From contig NZ_JACWMS010000005.1 of NCBI RefSeq assembly GCF_014673215.1, positions 124,001 through 188,000 on the forward strand: DNA of 64,000 nucleotides, read 5' to 3'. The position numbers and the translations under genes were made by a program. A model generated the notes under the pieces. It made no database searches and had not been told where the DNA came from. It worked only from the letters and a program-made list of their open reading frames with translations. Shown piece after piece: positions 57,037 through 64,000 of this stretch (position 1 is the stretch's first letter; each line of letters opens with the position of its first letter). This DNA comes from Gordonia hankookensis (GTDB lineage: Bacteria; Actinomycetota; Actinomycetes; Mycobacteriales; Mycobacteriaceae).

Positions 57037-58059
57037 TCAGTTGTCCGGGATGCCGACGCCTGCGAGCGCAGGTACGGAGTCCTCGTCGTGGCGCAGCGAG
57101 GTCACCCCGCGGCGAAACTGATCGAGCTTGTCGACGATGGTCTGCCCCTCAGGCGTGTGTCCCCAGATACTGATACCGCGGTGAGTGCTTGGTTCCCAGG
57201 TCTTCTCGTCGACGGTGAGCGGGTTCCACCCGACCTCCCACTCGAAGCCTGACGGTGTCTGAGCATAGAAGGACAGCTCCTTGTCGTTGGTGTGCTGCCC
57301 GACCGACAACGCCATGCCGAAACCCAACTGCTTGACTCGCTGGTAGGCCTGGGTCATGTCGTCGAGCGAGGCGACCTCGATGTTCAGGTGCTGTACCCGG
57401 GTGCGGATCGGATTGATCGGCAGCGTGCGAACATTGGCGATGGCGATCGAGTGATGGCGTTCGTTGACGCGCAGGAACCGGATCTTGAGCTTGGCTCCGC
57501 TGATCGTCTCGTCGATGTAGTCGGTGAGGCGGGCGTCGAACACGGTGTTGTAGTAGCCACGCATCTGGTGAGGCTTACTCGAGGTGATCGCCACATGTCC
57601 CATTCCGGCTGTGCCGGTGACGAATCCCCCGCGGTTGGTCATCGCGAGTGGTTCATCGGTGAGGTGTGCGCGAGTGAAGATCTCCTGGGCCAAGCGGTTG
57701 GGGCCGGGAAAGCGGATCAGCCGTTCCACCCCGCGGATGGCGGCATCGTCGTCGGTGCCGGCCACTGTGGGTACGCCGCGATTGGTCACCCGGCTGACGA
57801 TCTGATCGAACGACTCGTGGTCGTCGAGTTCCCAACCCAGGGCAACGACGTCCTCGGCTGGGCCGCGCACGACGATGAATCGCGCTTGGTGGTCGTCGAG
57901 GCGAAACCGGATCACCTCTGGTGACACTTCGTCGAGATGCATTCCGATGGCATCTTTTCCGAATCGTCGCCACTCGCTGAATCGTAGGCTTTCGATGACG
58001 ATGTACCCCAGGTGCACGTTGCCGAACACCGAGGGCGCGTCGGTGATGGAGGTGTTCAT
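57037..58059 (-). CDS. Extradiol (meta-cleavage) dioxygenase, VOC superfamily
   Basis: A 340-residue type-I extradiol dioxygenase. The 2-His-1-Glu metal ligands are visible: His in GMGHVAITSS, His in QHLNIEVASLDD and Glu in GFEWEVGWNP. The N-terminal non-catalytic VOC domain is present. AAGGA seven bases before ATG 58059 decides the start over an ATG at 58074. The enzyme cleaves catechol-type rings beside the hydroxyls. It is flanked in the operon by the flavin hydroxylase and the C-C hydrolase. Confidence 0.92.
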   Translation of the reverse strand: MNTSITDAPSVFGNVHLGYIVIESLRFSEWRRFGKDAIGMHLDEVSPEVIRFRLDDHQARFIVVRGPAEDVVALGWELDDHESFDQIVSRVTNRGVPTVAGTDDDAAIRGVERLIRFPGPNRLAQEIFTRAHLTDEPLAMTNRGGFVTGTAGMGHVAITSSKPHQMRGYYNTVFDARLTDYIDETISGAKLKIRFLRVNERHHSIAIANVRTLPINPIRTRVQHLNIEVASLDDMTQAYQRVKQLGFGMALSVGQHTNDKELSFYAQTPSGFEWEVGWNPLTVDEKTWEPSTHRGISIWGHTPEGQTIVDKLDQFRRGVTSLRHDEDSVPALAGVGIPDN

Positions 58060-58070
58060 CGTCGGATCCT

Positions 58071-58937
58071 TCATGCGTACGTGCCGTCGAGGAAGTCCGC
58101 GACGACGCGGTTGAAGAGGTCGGCCCGTTCCCACTGAACCCAGTGGCCGGTCCGTGCCGGCATCATCAGATCGGCGTTGGGCATCAGGTCGACCAGCATC
58201 TGACCACCCGCCGGACGATTGACCTTGTCGTTCTGGCCCCAGATGACCAGGGTGCGGGTTGTGAGCGCGCGCAAGCGTGGGTCGCGGGTGAAGTCCATGC
58301 GCCACAGGGTCTTCAGCGCGCCGAGACCGGATGGACGCCGCAGGGGTGGGTTGGCAACGACGTCCGGGTCGATCGACGAGCGGTAGCGCTCCTCGATCGC
58401 CGCCTCCGGCACGGCTTCTGCGTCGTAAACCAGGTATGTGCGGATGAAGTCTTCGAGCTTGTCACGACTGGGGCCTGAGCCGGTGTAGTAGCCGAGAAGC
58501 GCGTTGAGGCCCTTGGTGGGGGCACCGCGTGTGGTGCCGATTCCGCCTGGTCCCATCAAGACCAGACGGTCGACGCGGTGCGGTGTGTCCAGGGCCAGTC
58601 GCAACGCGCAGGCACCGCCGTAGGAATTGCCCACCAGGTGGGCGGTATCGAGTCCGAGGTGATCGAGCAGCGCACGGATTGCGTCGGCGAGGGCGCCGAA
58701 CGGATCGGTCTGATCGAGATTCTTGCTGCTGCGCCCGTAGCCGGGCAGGTCGGGCACGATCACGCGGAAACGGGTGGCCAGGGCGTCGATGTTGCGAACG
58801 TAGTTCGACATGCCCGAGGCGCCTGGTCCGCCGCCGTGCAGGAGCACGACCGGCGTGCCGGTGCCACTCTCGGTGTAGAAGATCTCGGTGTCGCCGTTGA
58901 CTGTGATGGTGTGGGAGGCGCTGTCGGAGGCCAACAT
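58071..58937 (-). CDS. Meta-cleavage product hydrolase (alpha/beta-hydrolase)
   Basis: A 288-residue alpha/beta-hydrolase. The oxyanion strand is VVLLHGGGPGASG, the nucleophile Ser is in LVGNSYGGACAL, the acid in VIWGQNDKVNRP and the catalytic His in ARTGHWVQWERA. The GGGPGASG loop is characteristic of MhpC/BphD/HsaD carbon-carbon hydrolases. ATG 58937 has AAGGAAA upstream and begins just after the hydroxylase stop. It follows the extradiol dioxygenase step. Confidence 0.93.
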   Translation of the reverse strand: MLASDSASHTITVNGDTEIFYTESGTGTPVVLLHGGGPGASGMSNYVRNIDALATRFRVIVPDLPGYGRSSKNLDQTDPFGALADAIRALLDHLGLDTAHLVGNSYGGACALRLALDTPHRVDRLVLMGPGGIGTTRGAPTKGLNALLGYYTGSGPSRDKLEDFIRTYLVYDAEAVPEAAIEERYRSSIDPDVVANPPLRRPSGLGALKTLWRMDFTRDPRLRALTTRTLVIWGQNDKVNRPAGGQMLVDLMPNADLMMPARTGHWVQWERADLFNRVVADFLDGTYA

Positions 58938-58947
58938 CAGGTTTCCT

Positions 58948-60510
58948 TCATCGTGAGGTGGCGGTCGCCGCACGCAATCCTGCGGGCGGTGCTGGGAGGG
59001 TTTGGCCGGAATGGGCCGCGCCATAGACGAAGCCGTCGGGGCGCAGAACAACTGTCGACGCACGATGCTTGCCGAACCACGTCCGGAGTATGCCGTCGGT
59101 GTCGACGACGGCGCCCGGTTCCGGAGCCGACACCGCCGGCAGCACTCTGACCTGTTCCACGCCACAGGAGTGCCACGCAGGGTGGTGACGACCGTCGAGA
59201 CTGAGCAGTCGCCAGCGCCCGCTCAGTACGTGGTCGAGGCGTACGCGTGATCCGTGCTCGTCGAGCACCCACGGCTGTGGAATCTGCCATCCGTGGGCCG
59301 GGTGGGTCTGGTCGCTGAACAGTCCGTCGGCATAGTGGGCATCCGGGATCCACTTGGTGTCCACCATCCACCGTGGGAACGGGGAGAACCTCGAGACCAT
59401 CCGAAACGCGTGATTGCGCAACATCGCCGCCCAGGGGCGACGTTCGGTGATCACCTTGCCGGCGAACACAGCGTGTGCAGTGGTCTCGCGCACGTGAGGT
59501 TCTCGTTCGAGCTGGTAGCTGTCGAGCGCGGACTCCGGGAGGCTTCCGTCGATGACCGCAGCGAGTTTCCAGCACAGGTTGGCGGCGTCGCGGACACCTG
59601 ACGCCATCCCCTGCCCGATCCACGGCGGCATCGCGTGCGCCGCGTCGCCGGCGAGGAACACCCGGCCGACTCGCCAACGATCGGCCACTCGCACGTGATG
59701 GCTGTACACCACCGCGCGCAGGATCTCGACGTTGTCCTCGGTGATTCCCTGGCTGTGCAGGATGGACCAGATGGCTTGGTGGGTGACGAGGTGGTTCTCG
59801 TCTTCGCCATCGCGGACCGGGAACTCCCAACGGTGATGACCGAGCGGCGTCGGACAGTCCACCGTGGGACGTGCCGGGTCGCAGTGAAAACGCAGTCGTG
59901 AGCTGCCGTCCCAATCGCAGAGCACCTTCGTGTCGATGACGACCCAGCGTTCGGTGTACGTCTTGCCTTGATATCCGATCCCCAGCTGCCCCCGTGTTGC
60001 CGAGGATCCGCCGTCAGCGGCGATGACGTACGACGCGTGGATCCGGACGAAGCTGTCCTCGGCCAGATCGGCCGCCAGTATCTCGGCGTGCTCGGTGCCG
60101 GTGAGCACCTTGAGGCACTCGTGTCGGGTCAGCACGGTCACATTGGGAAACCGCTCCACCCCGGCACGCAAGGTCTTGTCGACGGCGGGTTGGTAGATGA
60201 ACTGCTGGGGCGGGTGGCCGGCGCCTCGCGACGTCGGCTGCACCTCCGCGAACGGCCTGCCCTCGGAGTCGACGAATGCGACGACACCGCCGGGAAGCAT
60301 GTCCAGCTGCAGGCGATCGGCCAGGCCGACCTGCTGCCAGATACGCATGACCTCTTCGTCTGTCGATATCGCGCGGGCACGACCGTAGACGTCCGGATCA
60401 CGTTCGAGAACAACCACATTCAAACCTTGCTGGCCAAGGAGGTTGGCCGCGGTGACCCCGGTGGGTCCATAGCCGATGATCGCGACGTCACAGTGCGGAG
60501 TGTCGGACAC
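58948..60510 (-). CDS. FAD-dependent aromatic hydroxylase (MhpA-like)
   Basis: A 520-residue flavin monooxygenase. Motifs are VAIIGYGPTGVTAANLLGQQG (FAD), AADGGSSATRGQLGI (DG motif) and GDAAHAMPPWIGQGMASGVRDAANLCWKL (GD motif region). The length and order match 3-(3-hydroxyphenyl)propionate hydroxylase MhpA, which makes a catechol for ring cleavage. It is the first gene of the leftward operon, starting 70 bp from the first TetR operator. The natural substrate is unknown. Confidence 0.92.
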   Translation of the reverse strand: MSDTPHCDVAIIGYGPTGVTAANLLGQQGLNVVVLERDPDVYGRARAISTDEEVMRIWQQVGLADRLQLDMLPGGVVAFVDSEGRPFAEVQPTSRGAGHPPQQFIYQPAVDKTLRAGVERFPNVTVLTRHECLKVLTGTEHAEILAADLAEDSFVRIHASYVIAADGGSSATRGQLGIGYQGKTYTERWVVIDTKVLCDWDGSSRLRFHCDPARPTVDCPTPLGHHRWEFPVRDGEDENHLVTHQAIWSILHSQGITEDNVEILRAVVYSHHVRVADRWRVGRVFLAGDAAHAMPPWIGQGMASGVRDAANLCWKLAAVIDGSLPESALDSYQLEREPHVRETTAHAVFAGKVITERRPWAAMLRNHAFRMVSRFSPFPRWMVDTKWIPDAHYADGLFSDQTHPAHGWQIPQPWVLDEHGSRVRLDHVLSGRWRLLSLDGRHHPAWHSCGVEQVRVLPAVSAPEPGAVVDTDGILRTWFGKHRASTVVLRPDGFVYGAAHSGQTLPAPPAGLRAATATSR

Positions 60511-60566
60511 AGAAGTCTCCTCGAACCAGACCTCGCTGCCAGGGTGAGATGCCAGATAAACGAACT

Positions 60567-60630
60567 GTAGTGATCACTACGGTAAGTCCTTGACCCGGGG
60601 CCGTCAAGGACTTACTGTAGCGACCACTAC
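60567..60630. promoter_or_regulatory. Symmetric bidirectional promoter with two TetR operators
   Basis: Operators GTAGTGATCACTAC (60567-60580, perfect) and GTAGCGACCACTAC (60617-60630) lie 50 bp apart. Between them, GTAAGTCCTTGAC and GTCAAGGACTTAC form a perfect 13-bp inverted repeat around an 8-bp centre. The rightward promoter is TTGACC (60590-60595) and TACTGT (60613-60618), spacing 17. The leftward promoter is TTGACG (60607-60602) and TACCGT (60584-60579), spacing 17. Each -10 box overlaps an operator. Confidence 0.85.
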
Positions 60631-60675
60631 GGCAATTTGCCGGACGCTCCCGGACGATTCCAGAAGGGTGGACCA

Positions 60676-61305
60676 ATGGCAGACACATCCCGGCGACGCC
60701 GCGCCAACGGCGAGGCGTCGAGAGCCAAGATCCTTGATGCAGCAACCGAAATCGCCAGTGAACGCGGATACGAGGGAACGAGTATCAACCTGGTCAGCAA
60801 GCGGTGTGGTCTGCCGGCGAGTTCGATCTACTGGCACTTCGCCGACAAAGACGACCTCATTGCAGCCGTGATCGAGCGCAGTTTCGGTCGTTGGTTGTCG
60901 GCGTGGAGCATGCCGGACGACGGGACGCCCCGTGACCGGGTCGCCGAGATGACGATGCAGGTGGCCAAGGCGCTGCTGGAGTCACCCGATTTTCTGCGGC
61001 TCGGGCTGATGCTCGCGTTGGAACGCCGACCGGTCGAACCGCGCGCCCGCGAGATGTATCTACAAGTGCGTGCCCAAGCCCAGGCCCAGTTACGCGAAGC
61101 TGCCCAGGACCTGTCCCCGGACCTCGACGAGGCGGCGCTCGATCAACTCGCCACGTACGCCATGGCCGGTGCCGACGGCCTTTTCATCGCCAAGGAGATC
61201 GGCGGTGACTCAGTGGATTTGCCGGCCATGTTCGAACTCCACGGTCGCATGGTCATCGATGCCGCACTCCGGCTTGCCGAATCAACCCGAGACGAGTACT
61301 CATGA
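60676..61305 (+). CDS. TetR-family repressor of the aromatic cluster
   Basis: A 209-residue regulator. The helix-turn-helix is INLVSKRCGLPASSIYWHFADKDDLIAAVI. ATG 60676 has AGAAGGG upstream. It is the first gene rightward from the symmetric promoter and overlaps the hydratase gene (ATGA), so the regulator is made together with the lower-pathway enzymes. Release by an aromatic pathway intermediate is the expected mechanism. Confidence 0.93.
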   Translation: MADTSRRRRANGEASRAKILDAATEIASERGYEGTSINLVSKRCGLPASSIYWHFADKDDLIAAVIERSFGRWLSAWSMPDDGTPRDRVAEMTMQVAKALLESPDFLRLGLMLALERRPVEPRAREMYLQVRAQAQAQLREAAQDLSPDLDEAALDQLATYAMAGADGLFIAKEIGGDSVDLPAMFELHGRMVIDAALRLAESTRDEYS

Positions 61306-62096
61306 GCTCTCCCCTACCCGCCGCCGACCTGGATACCTGGGCGGACCGGTTGCACAGCGCGTTGGTCGACAGTGCGCCGATCCTTCCGTTGAGCGACAGC
61401 ATTCCCGACCTCGACGTGGCCGGCGCCTATGCGATCCAACAGCGTAATCTCACTCGCCTGCTGGGCGAGGGCGCTCGGCTGGTCGGCCGAAAGATCGGTC
61501 TGACGTCCGCGCCGATGCAGCAATTGCTCGGAGTCGACGAGCCGGATTACGGATTCGTTCTCGACACCATGGTGTTCCCCGACGGTGGCTCCATTCCGCT
61601 GTCGTCGCTGTGCGCGCCACGGGTCGAGCCGGAGATCGCATTCCGGCTCAACCGTCCGCTGCGGGGGCCAGGTGTCGGCGTCGCCGATGTCCTCGATGCG
61701 ACCGACGCTGTCGCGGCTGCCCTCGAGATCGTCGACAGCCGGATCGCCGATTGGCGAATCACCCTGTGCGACACCGTTGCCGACAACGCCAGCTCCGCCG
61801 CAGTGGTCCTCGGTCCCTGGCTGCCGATCAACGACGCACCCGACCTCGACGACATCACCGCATCCCTGTACGTCAATGACGAACAGGTCGACCAGGGGGT
61901 CGCCACCGCGGTTCTCGGTCACCCAGCCGAAGCGGTGGCGTGGCTGGTGAACGCCCTGGCCGCGTTCGACACCGGACTGCAGGCCGGGGAGTTCGTCATG
62001 TCCGGATCGATCACCGCGGCCGTGTTCGTCCACGCCGGTGACACAGCGTCCGCGGACTTGTCCGGCCTGGGCCGCGTCTCCATCGACTTCACCTGA
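61302..62096 (+). CDS. mhpD: 2-keto-4-pentenoate hydratase (MhpD-type)
   Basis: A 264-residue fumarylacetoacetate-hydrolase-fold enzyme. Motifs are LVGRKIGLTSAPMQQLLGVDEPDYG, with the metal-binding region RVEPEIAFRL and LEIVDSRIADWR. It adds water to 2-hydroxypenta-2,4-dienoate to give 4-hydroxy-2-oxovalerate. It overlaps the tetR stop and is followed by the acetaldehyde dehydrogenase after 12 bp. Confidence 0.95.
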   Translation: MSSPLPAADLDTWADRLHSALVDSAPILPLSDSIPDLDVAGAYAIQQRNLTRLLGEGARLVGRKIGLTSAPMQQLLGVDEPDYGFVLDTMVFPDGGSIPLSSLCAPRVEPEIAFRLNRPLRGPGVGVADVLDATDAVAAALEIVDSRIADWRITLCDTVADNASSAAVVLGPWLPINDAPDLDDITASLYVNDEQVDQGVATAVLGHPAEAVAWLVNALAAFDTGLQAGEFVMSGSITAAVFVHAGDTASADLSGLGRVSIDFT

Positions 62097-62108
62097 AAGA
62101 GCCCACCG

Positions 62109-63065
62109 ATGACCAAAACACAGCGCTACCCGGTTGCCATCATCGGGTCGGGAAACATCGGCACCGATCTGATGATCAAGATCCTCCGAAGCGACGGCCC
62201 CCTCGAGGTGGTCGCCATGGTGGGGATCGACCCGAACTCCGACGGCTTGGCGCGTGCCGAGCGCTTGGGCGTCGCCACCACCGCCGAGGGGATCGACGGG
62301 TTGCTCGCCATGGACGAATTCGCAGATGTCCGGCTGGTTTTCGACGCCACCTCTGCCGGTGCGCACCGCGCCAACTGGCTCACACTCGAGGCCACCAAGG
62401 TCCGGGTGCTCGATCTCACGCCCGCGTCGATCGGTCCGTTTTGCGTGCCGGTGGTCAATCTCGATGAGCACCTCGATGCGCCGAACCTGAACATGGTGAC
62501 GTGTGGCGGGCAGGCGACCGTGCCGATCGTCGCCGCCGTCGGCGCAATCGCGCCGGTGTCGTACGCCGAGATCATCTCCTCGATCTCCTCCAGATCGGCA
62601 GGGCCGGGAACGCGCGCGAACATCGACGAGTTCACCGAGACCACCGCCACCGCACTGCGCGAGGTGGGGGGCGCGCAGCGCGGCAAGGCAGTGATGATCC
62701 TCAACCCGGCCGACCCGCCTATCCTCATGCGCAACACCGTGTACTGCCTGGTCGACGGCGACACCGACCACTCGGCTATCGAAGCGTCGATCACCGAGAT
62801 GGTCGAACGGGTCAACGGCTATGTGCCCGGCTACCGACTCAAGCAACGCGTGCAGTTCGAGACGTTCACCGCGGACAACCCGCTCTACATCCCCGAGACC
62901 GGCACGTTCAGCGGTACACGGGTCACCACGATGCTCGAAGTGACCGGCGCAGCTCACTATTTGCCCGCCTACGCCGGCAATCTCGACATCATGACCTCGG
63001 CCGCCAAAGCCACTGCCGAACACATCGCCGTTCACGCCACCCAGGCCACAGGAGTCCCATCATGA
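62109..63065 (+). CDS. mhpF: Acetaldehyde dehydrogenase (acetylating), MhpF-type
   Basis: A 318-residue enzyme that converts acetaldehyde to acetyl-CoA with NAD and CoA. The Rossmann motif is VAIIGSGNIGTDLMIKIL, and the catalytic Cys is in NMVTCGGQATVPIVAAV. The C-terminus fits the dimer interface that channels acetaldehyde from the aldolase (MhpE/DmpG-type). Its stop overlaps the aldolase ATG by four bases. Confidence 0.97.
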   Translation: MTKTQRYPVAIIGSGNIGTDLMIKILRSDGPLEVVAMVGIDPNSDGLARAERLGVATTAEGIDGLLAMDEFADVRLVFDATSAGAHRANWLTLEATKVRVLDLTPASIGPFCVPVVNLDEHLDAPNLNMVTCGGQATVPIVAAVGAIAPVSYAEIISSISSRSAGPGTRANIDEFTETTATALREVGGAQRGKAVMILNPADPPILMRNTVYCLVDGDTDHSAIEASITEMVERVNGYVPGYRLKQRVQFETFTADNPLYIPETGTFSGTRVTTMLEVTGAAHYLPAYAGNLDIMTSAAKATAEHIAVHATQATGVPS

Positions 63066-64000
63066 CCGCGGTGTACCTCAGCGACGTCACGCTGCGGGAC
63101 GGCATGCACGCGATCCGGCACCAGTACACGACCGAGCAGGCGGTTGCCATCGCGACTGCACTCGACACCGCAGGAGTGGATTCGATCGAGGTCGCGCACG
63201 GTGATGGACTTGCCGGTTCGAGCTGTATCTACGGCTTCGGCGCCCACACCGATCTGGAATGGATCGAAGCCGTTGCCGGCGCGGTCGAGCGCGCCACGGT
63301 GGCGACGCTGCTGTTGCCCGGGATCGGTACCGTGCACCACCTCAAAGACGCTTACCGCGCCGGCGCGCGCACAGTGCGTGTCGCGACACACTGCACCGAA
63401 GCGGACATCTCCGCCCAACACATCGCGGCTGCCCGCGAACTCGACATGGACACCGTCGGCTTTCTGATGATGAGTCACATGGCCACCCCGCAGGAGTTGG
63501 CCCGTCAAGCCGCCTTGATGGAGTCCTACGGCGCCACGTGTGTGTATGTCGTCGATTCGGGCGGTGCGATGACCATGCGTGACATCGCCGAGCGCTGCGA
63601 CGCCTTGCGTGGAGTTCTGCACGGCGACACCGAGATCGGCATCCATGCCCACCACAACCTCTCACTCGGTGTGGCCAACTCTCTGGTGGCCGTCGAGCAT
63701 GGCGCGACCCGTGTCGACGCGTCGCTGGCCGGTATGGGCGCCGGCGCAGGTAACGCCCCGCTGGAGGTGTTCGTGGCAGCCGCCTCGCGTCTCGGTATCG
63801 ACCACCCCTGCGATCTCCATGCGCTCGAGGACGCCGCCGACGACATCGTCCGTCCATTGCAGGACCGTCCCGTGCGCGTCGATCGCGAAACCCTGACCCT
63901 GGGCTACGCGGGGGTGTATTCCAGCTTCCTGCGTCACGCCGAGACCATCGCCGAACGCTACGACATCGATGCACGCAGCGTGCTGGTGGAAGCGGGTCGC
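63062..64000 (+). CDS. mhpE: 4-hydroxy-2-oxovalerate aldolase (MhpE-type), cut by window edge
   Basis: The first 313 codons of a DmpG/MhpE aldolase. The catalytic N-terminus is VYLSDVTLRDGMHAIRH. Metal-site residues are visible in the DVTLRDG motif and in IHAHHNLSLGVANSL. MTMRDIAERCDAL and AGMGAGAGNAPLEV follow. It cleaves 4-hydroxy-2-oxovalerate to pyruvate and acetaldehyde, passing the latter to the coupled dehydrogenase. The 3' end lies beyond the window. Confidence 0.96.
   Translation, partial: MTAVYLSDVTLRDGMHAIRHQYTTEQAVAIATALDTAGVDSIEVAHGDGLAGSSCIYGFGAHTDLEWIEAVAGAVERATVATLLLPGIGTVHHLKDAYRAGARTVRVATHCTEADISAQHIAAARELDMDTVGFLMMSHMATPQELARQAALMESYGATCVYVVDSGGAMTMRDIAERCDALRGVLHGDTEIGIHAHHNLSLGVANSLVAVEHGATRVDASLAGMGAGAGNAPLEVFVAAASRLGIDHPCDLHALEDAADDIVRPLQDRPVRVDRETLTLGYAGVYSSFLRHAETIAERYDIDARSVLVEAGR

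Noticed and set aside
61314..63035. A 573-residue leftward open frame
   Set aside because: Antisense to the hydratase and acetaldehyde dehydrogenase genes, both of which have strong motifs.

Overview
The window is high-GC actinobacterial chromosome. The furA-katG pair with a mycobacterial-type leaderless promoter, a single-chain acyl-CoA carboxylase, a CadI/ArsI-type arsenic gene and the general protein style point to the mycolic-acid group (Gordonia, Rhodococcus, Williamsia or relatives). This placement is an inference from gene content. No rRNA, tRNA or CRISPR array was recognised.

Layout. 0-2.2 kb: the end of a probable uracil-catabolism (URC) pair, a URC1-like GTP cyclohydrolase II homologue followed by a DUF1688/URC4 gene cut by the window edge, then a methyltransferase. 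2.3-10.7 kb: a BluB-like flavoprotein, the furA-katG oxidative-stress operon, dodecin, a metallo-beta-lactamase-fold hydrolase, a LysE exporter, an FKBP lipoprotein and small housekeeping or hypothetical genes. 10.7-17.2 kb: a fused biotin-dependent acyl-CoA carboxylase, ilvD and an aldehyde dehydrogenase. 17.2-25.2 kb: a MarR/MFS/isochorismatase divergon, a ClC channel, a SulP transporter with its MerR regulator, an F420-type PPOX protein and a YbdK-like ligase. 25.2-33.3 kb: a TetR/P450/SnoaL divergon, then a TetR-controlled operon encoding orphan cytochrome-oxidase subunits III and IV with two paralogous membrane proteins.

33.3-44.7 kb is rich in drug and toxicant defence. It holds a TetX-like flavin monooxygenase with a divergent TetR and two operators, an Imm5-like orphan protein, a rifampicin monooxygenase (Rox) with a rifamycin-associated element upstream, a CGNR regulator and epoxide hydrolase sharing paired operators, and an arsenic locus (arsR, acr3, arsC, arsI, second arsR).

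44.7-54.3 kb is accessory, gene-poor DNA. Its centre is an approximately 5.4-kb element bounded by inward-facing copies of the pattern NGACA-N7/8-GAGACWT. It carries a truncated TnsB/TniA-type transposase at the right end and one large cargo gene, a 1,526-residue STAND-type NTPase with a PD-(D/E)XK-like N-terminus and a long helical C-terminus, which resembles Avs/AVAST antiphage proteins. The spacing of the end repeats recalls Tn7. Just outside the left end is a gene made of four 37-residue FWYV repeats, and to the right is a ZapE/AFG1-like ATPase. 54.3-56 kb holds two unrecognised genes.

56-64 kb is an aromatic meta-cleavage catabolic cluster. A hydroxylase, hydrolase, extradiol dioxygenase and amidohydrolase run left. 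A TetR regulator, 2-hydroxypentadienoate hydratase, acylating acetaldehyde dehydrogenase and 4-hydroxy-2-oxovalerate aldolase (cut by the edge) run right. They share a symmetric bidirectional promoter with one TetR operator over each -10 box.
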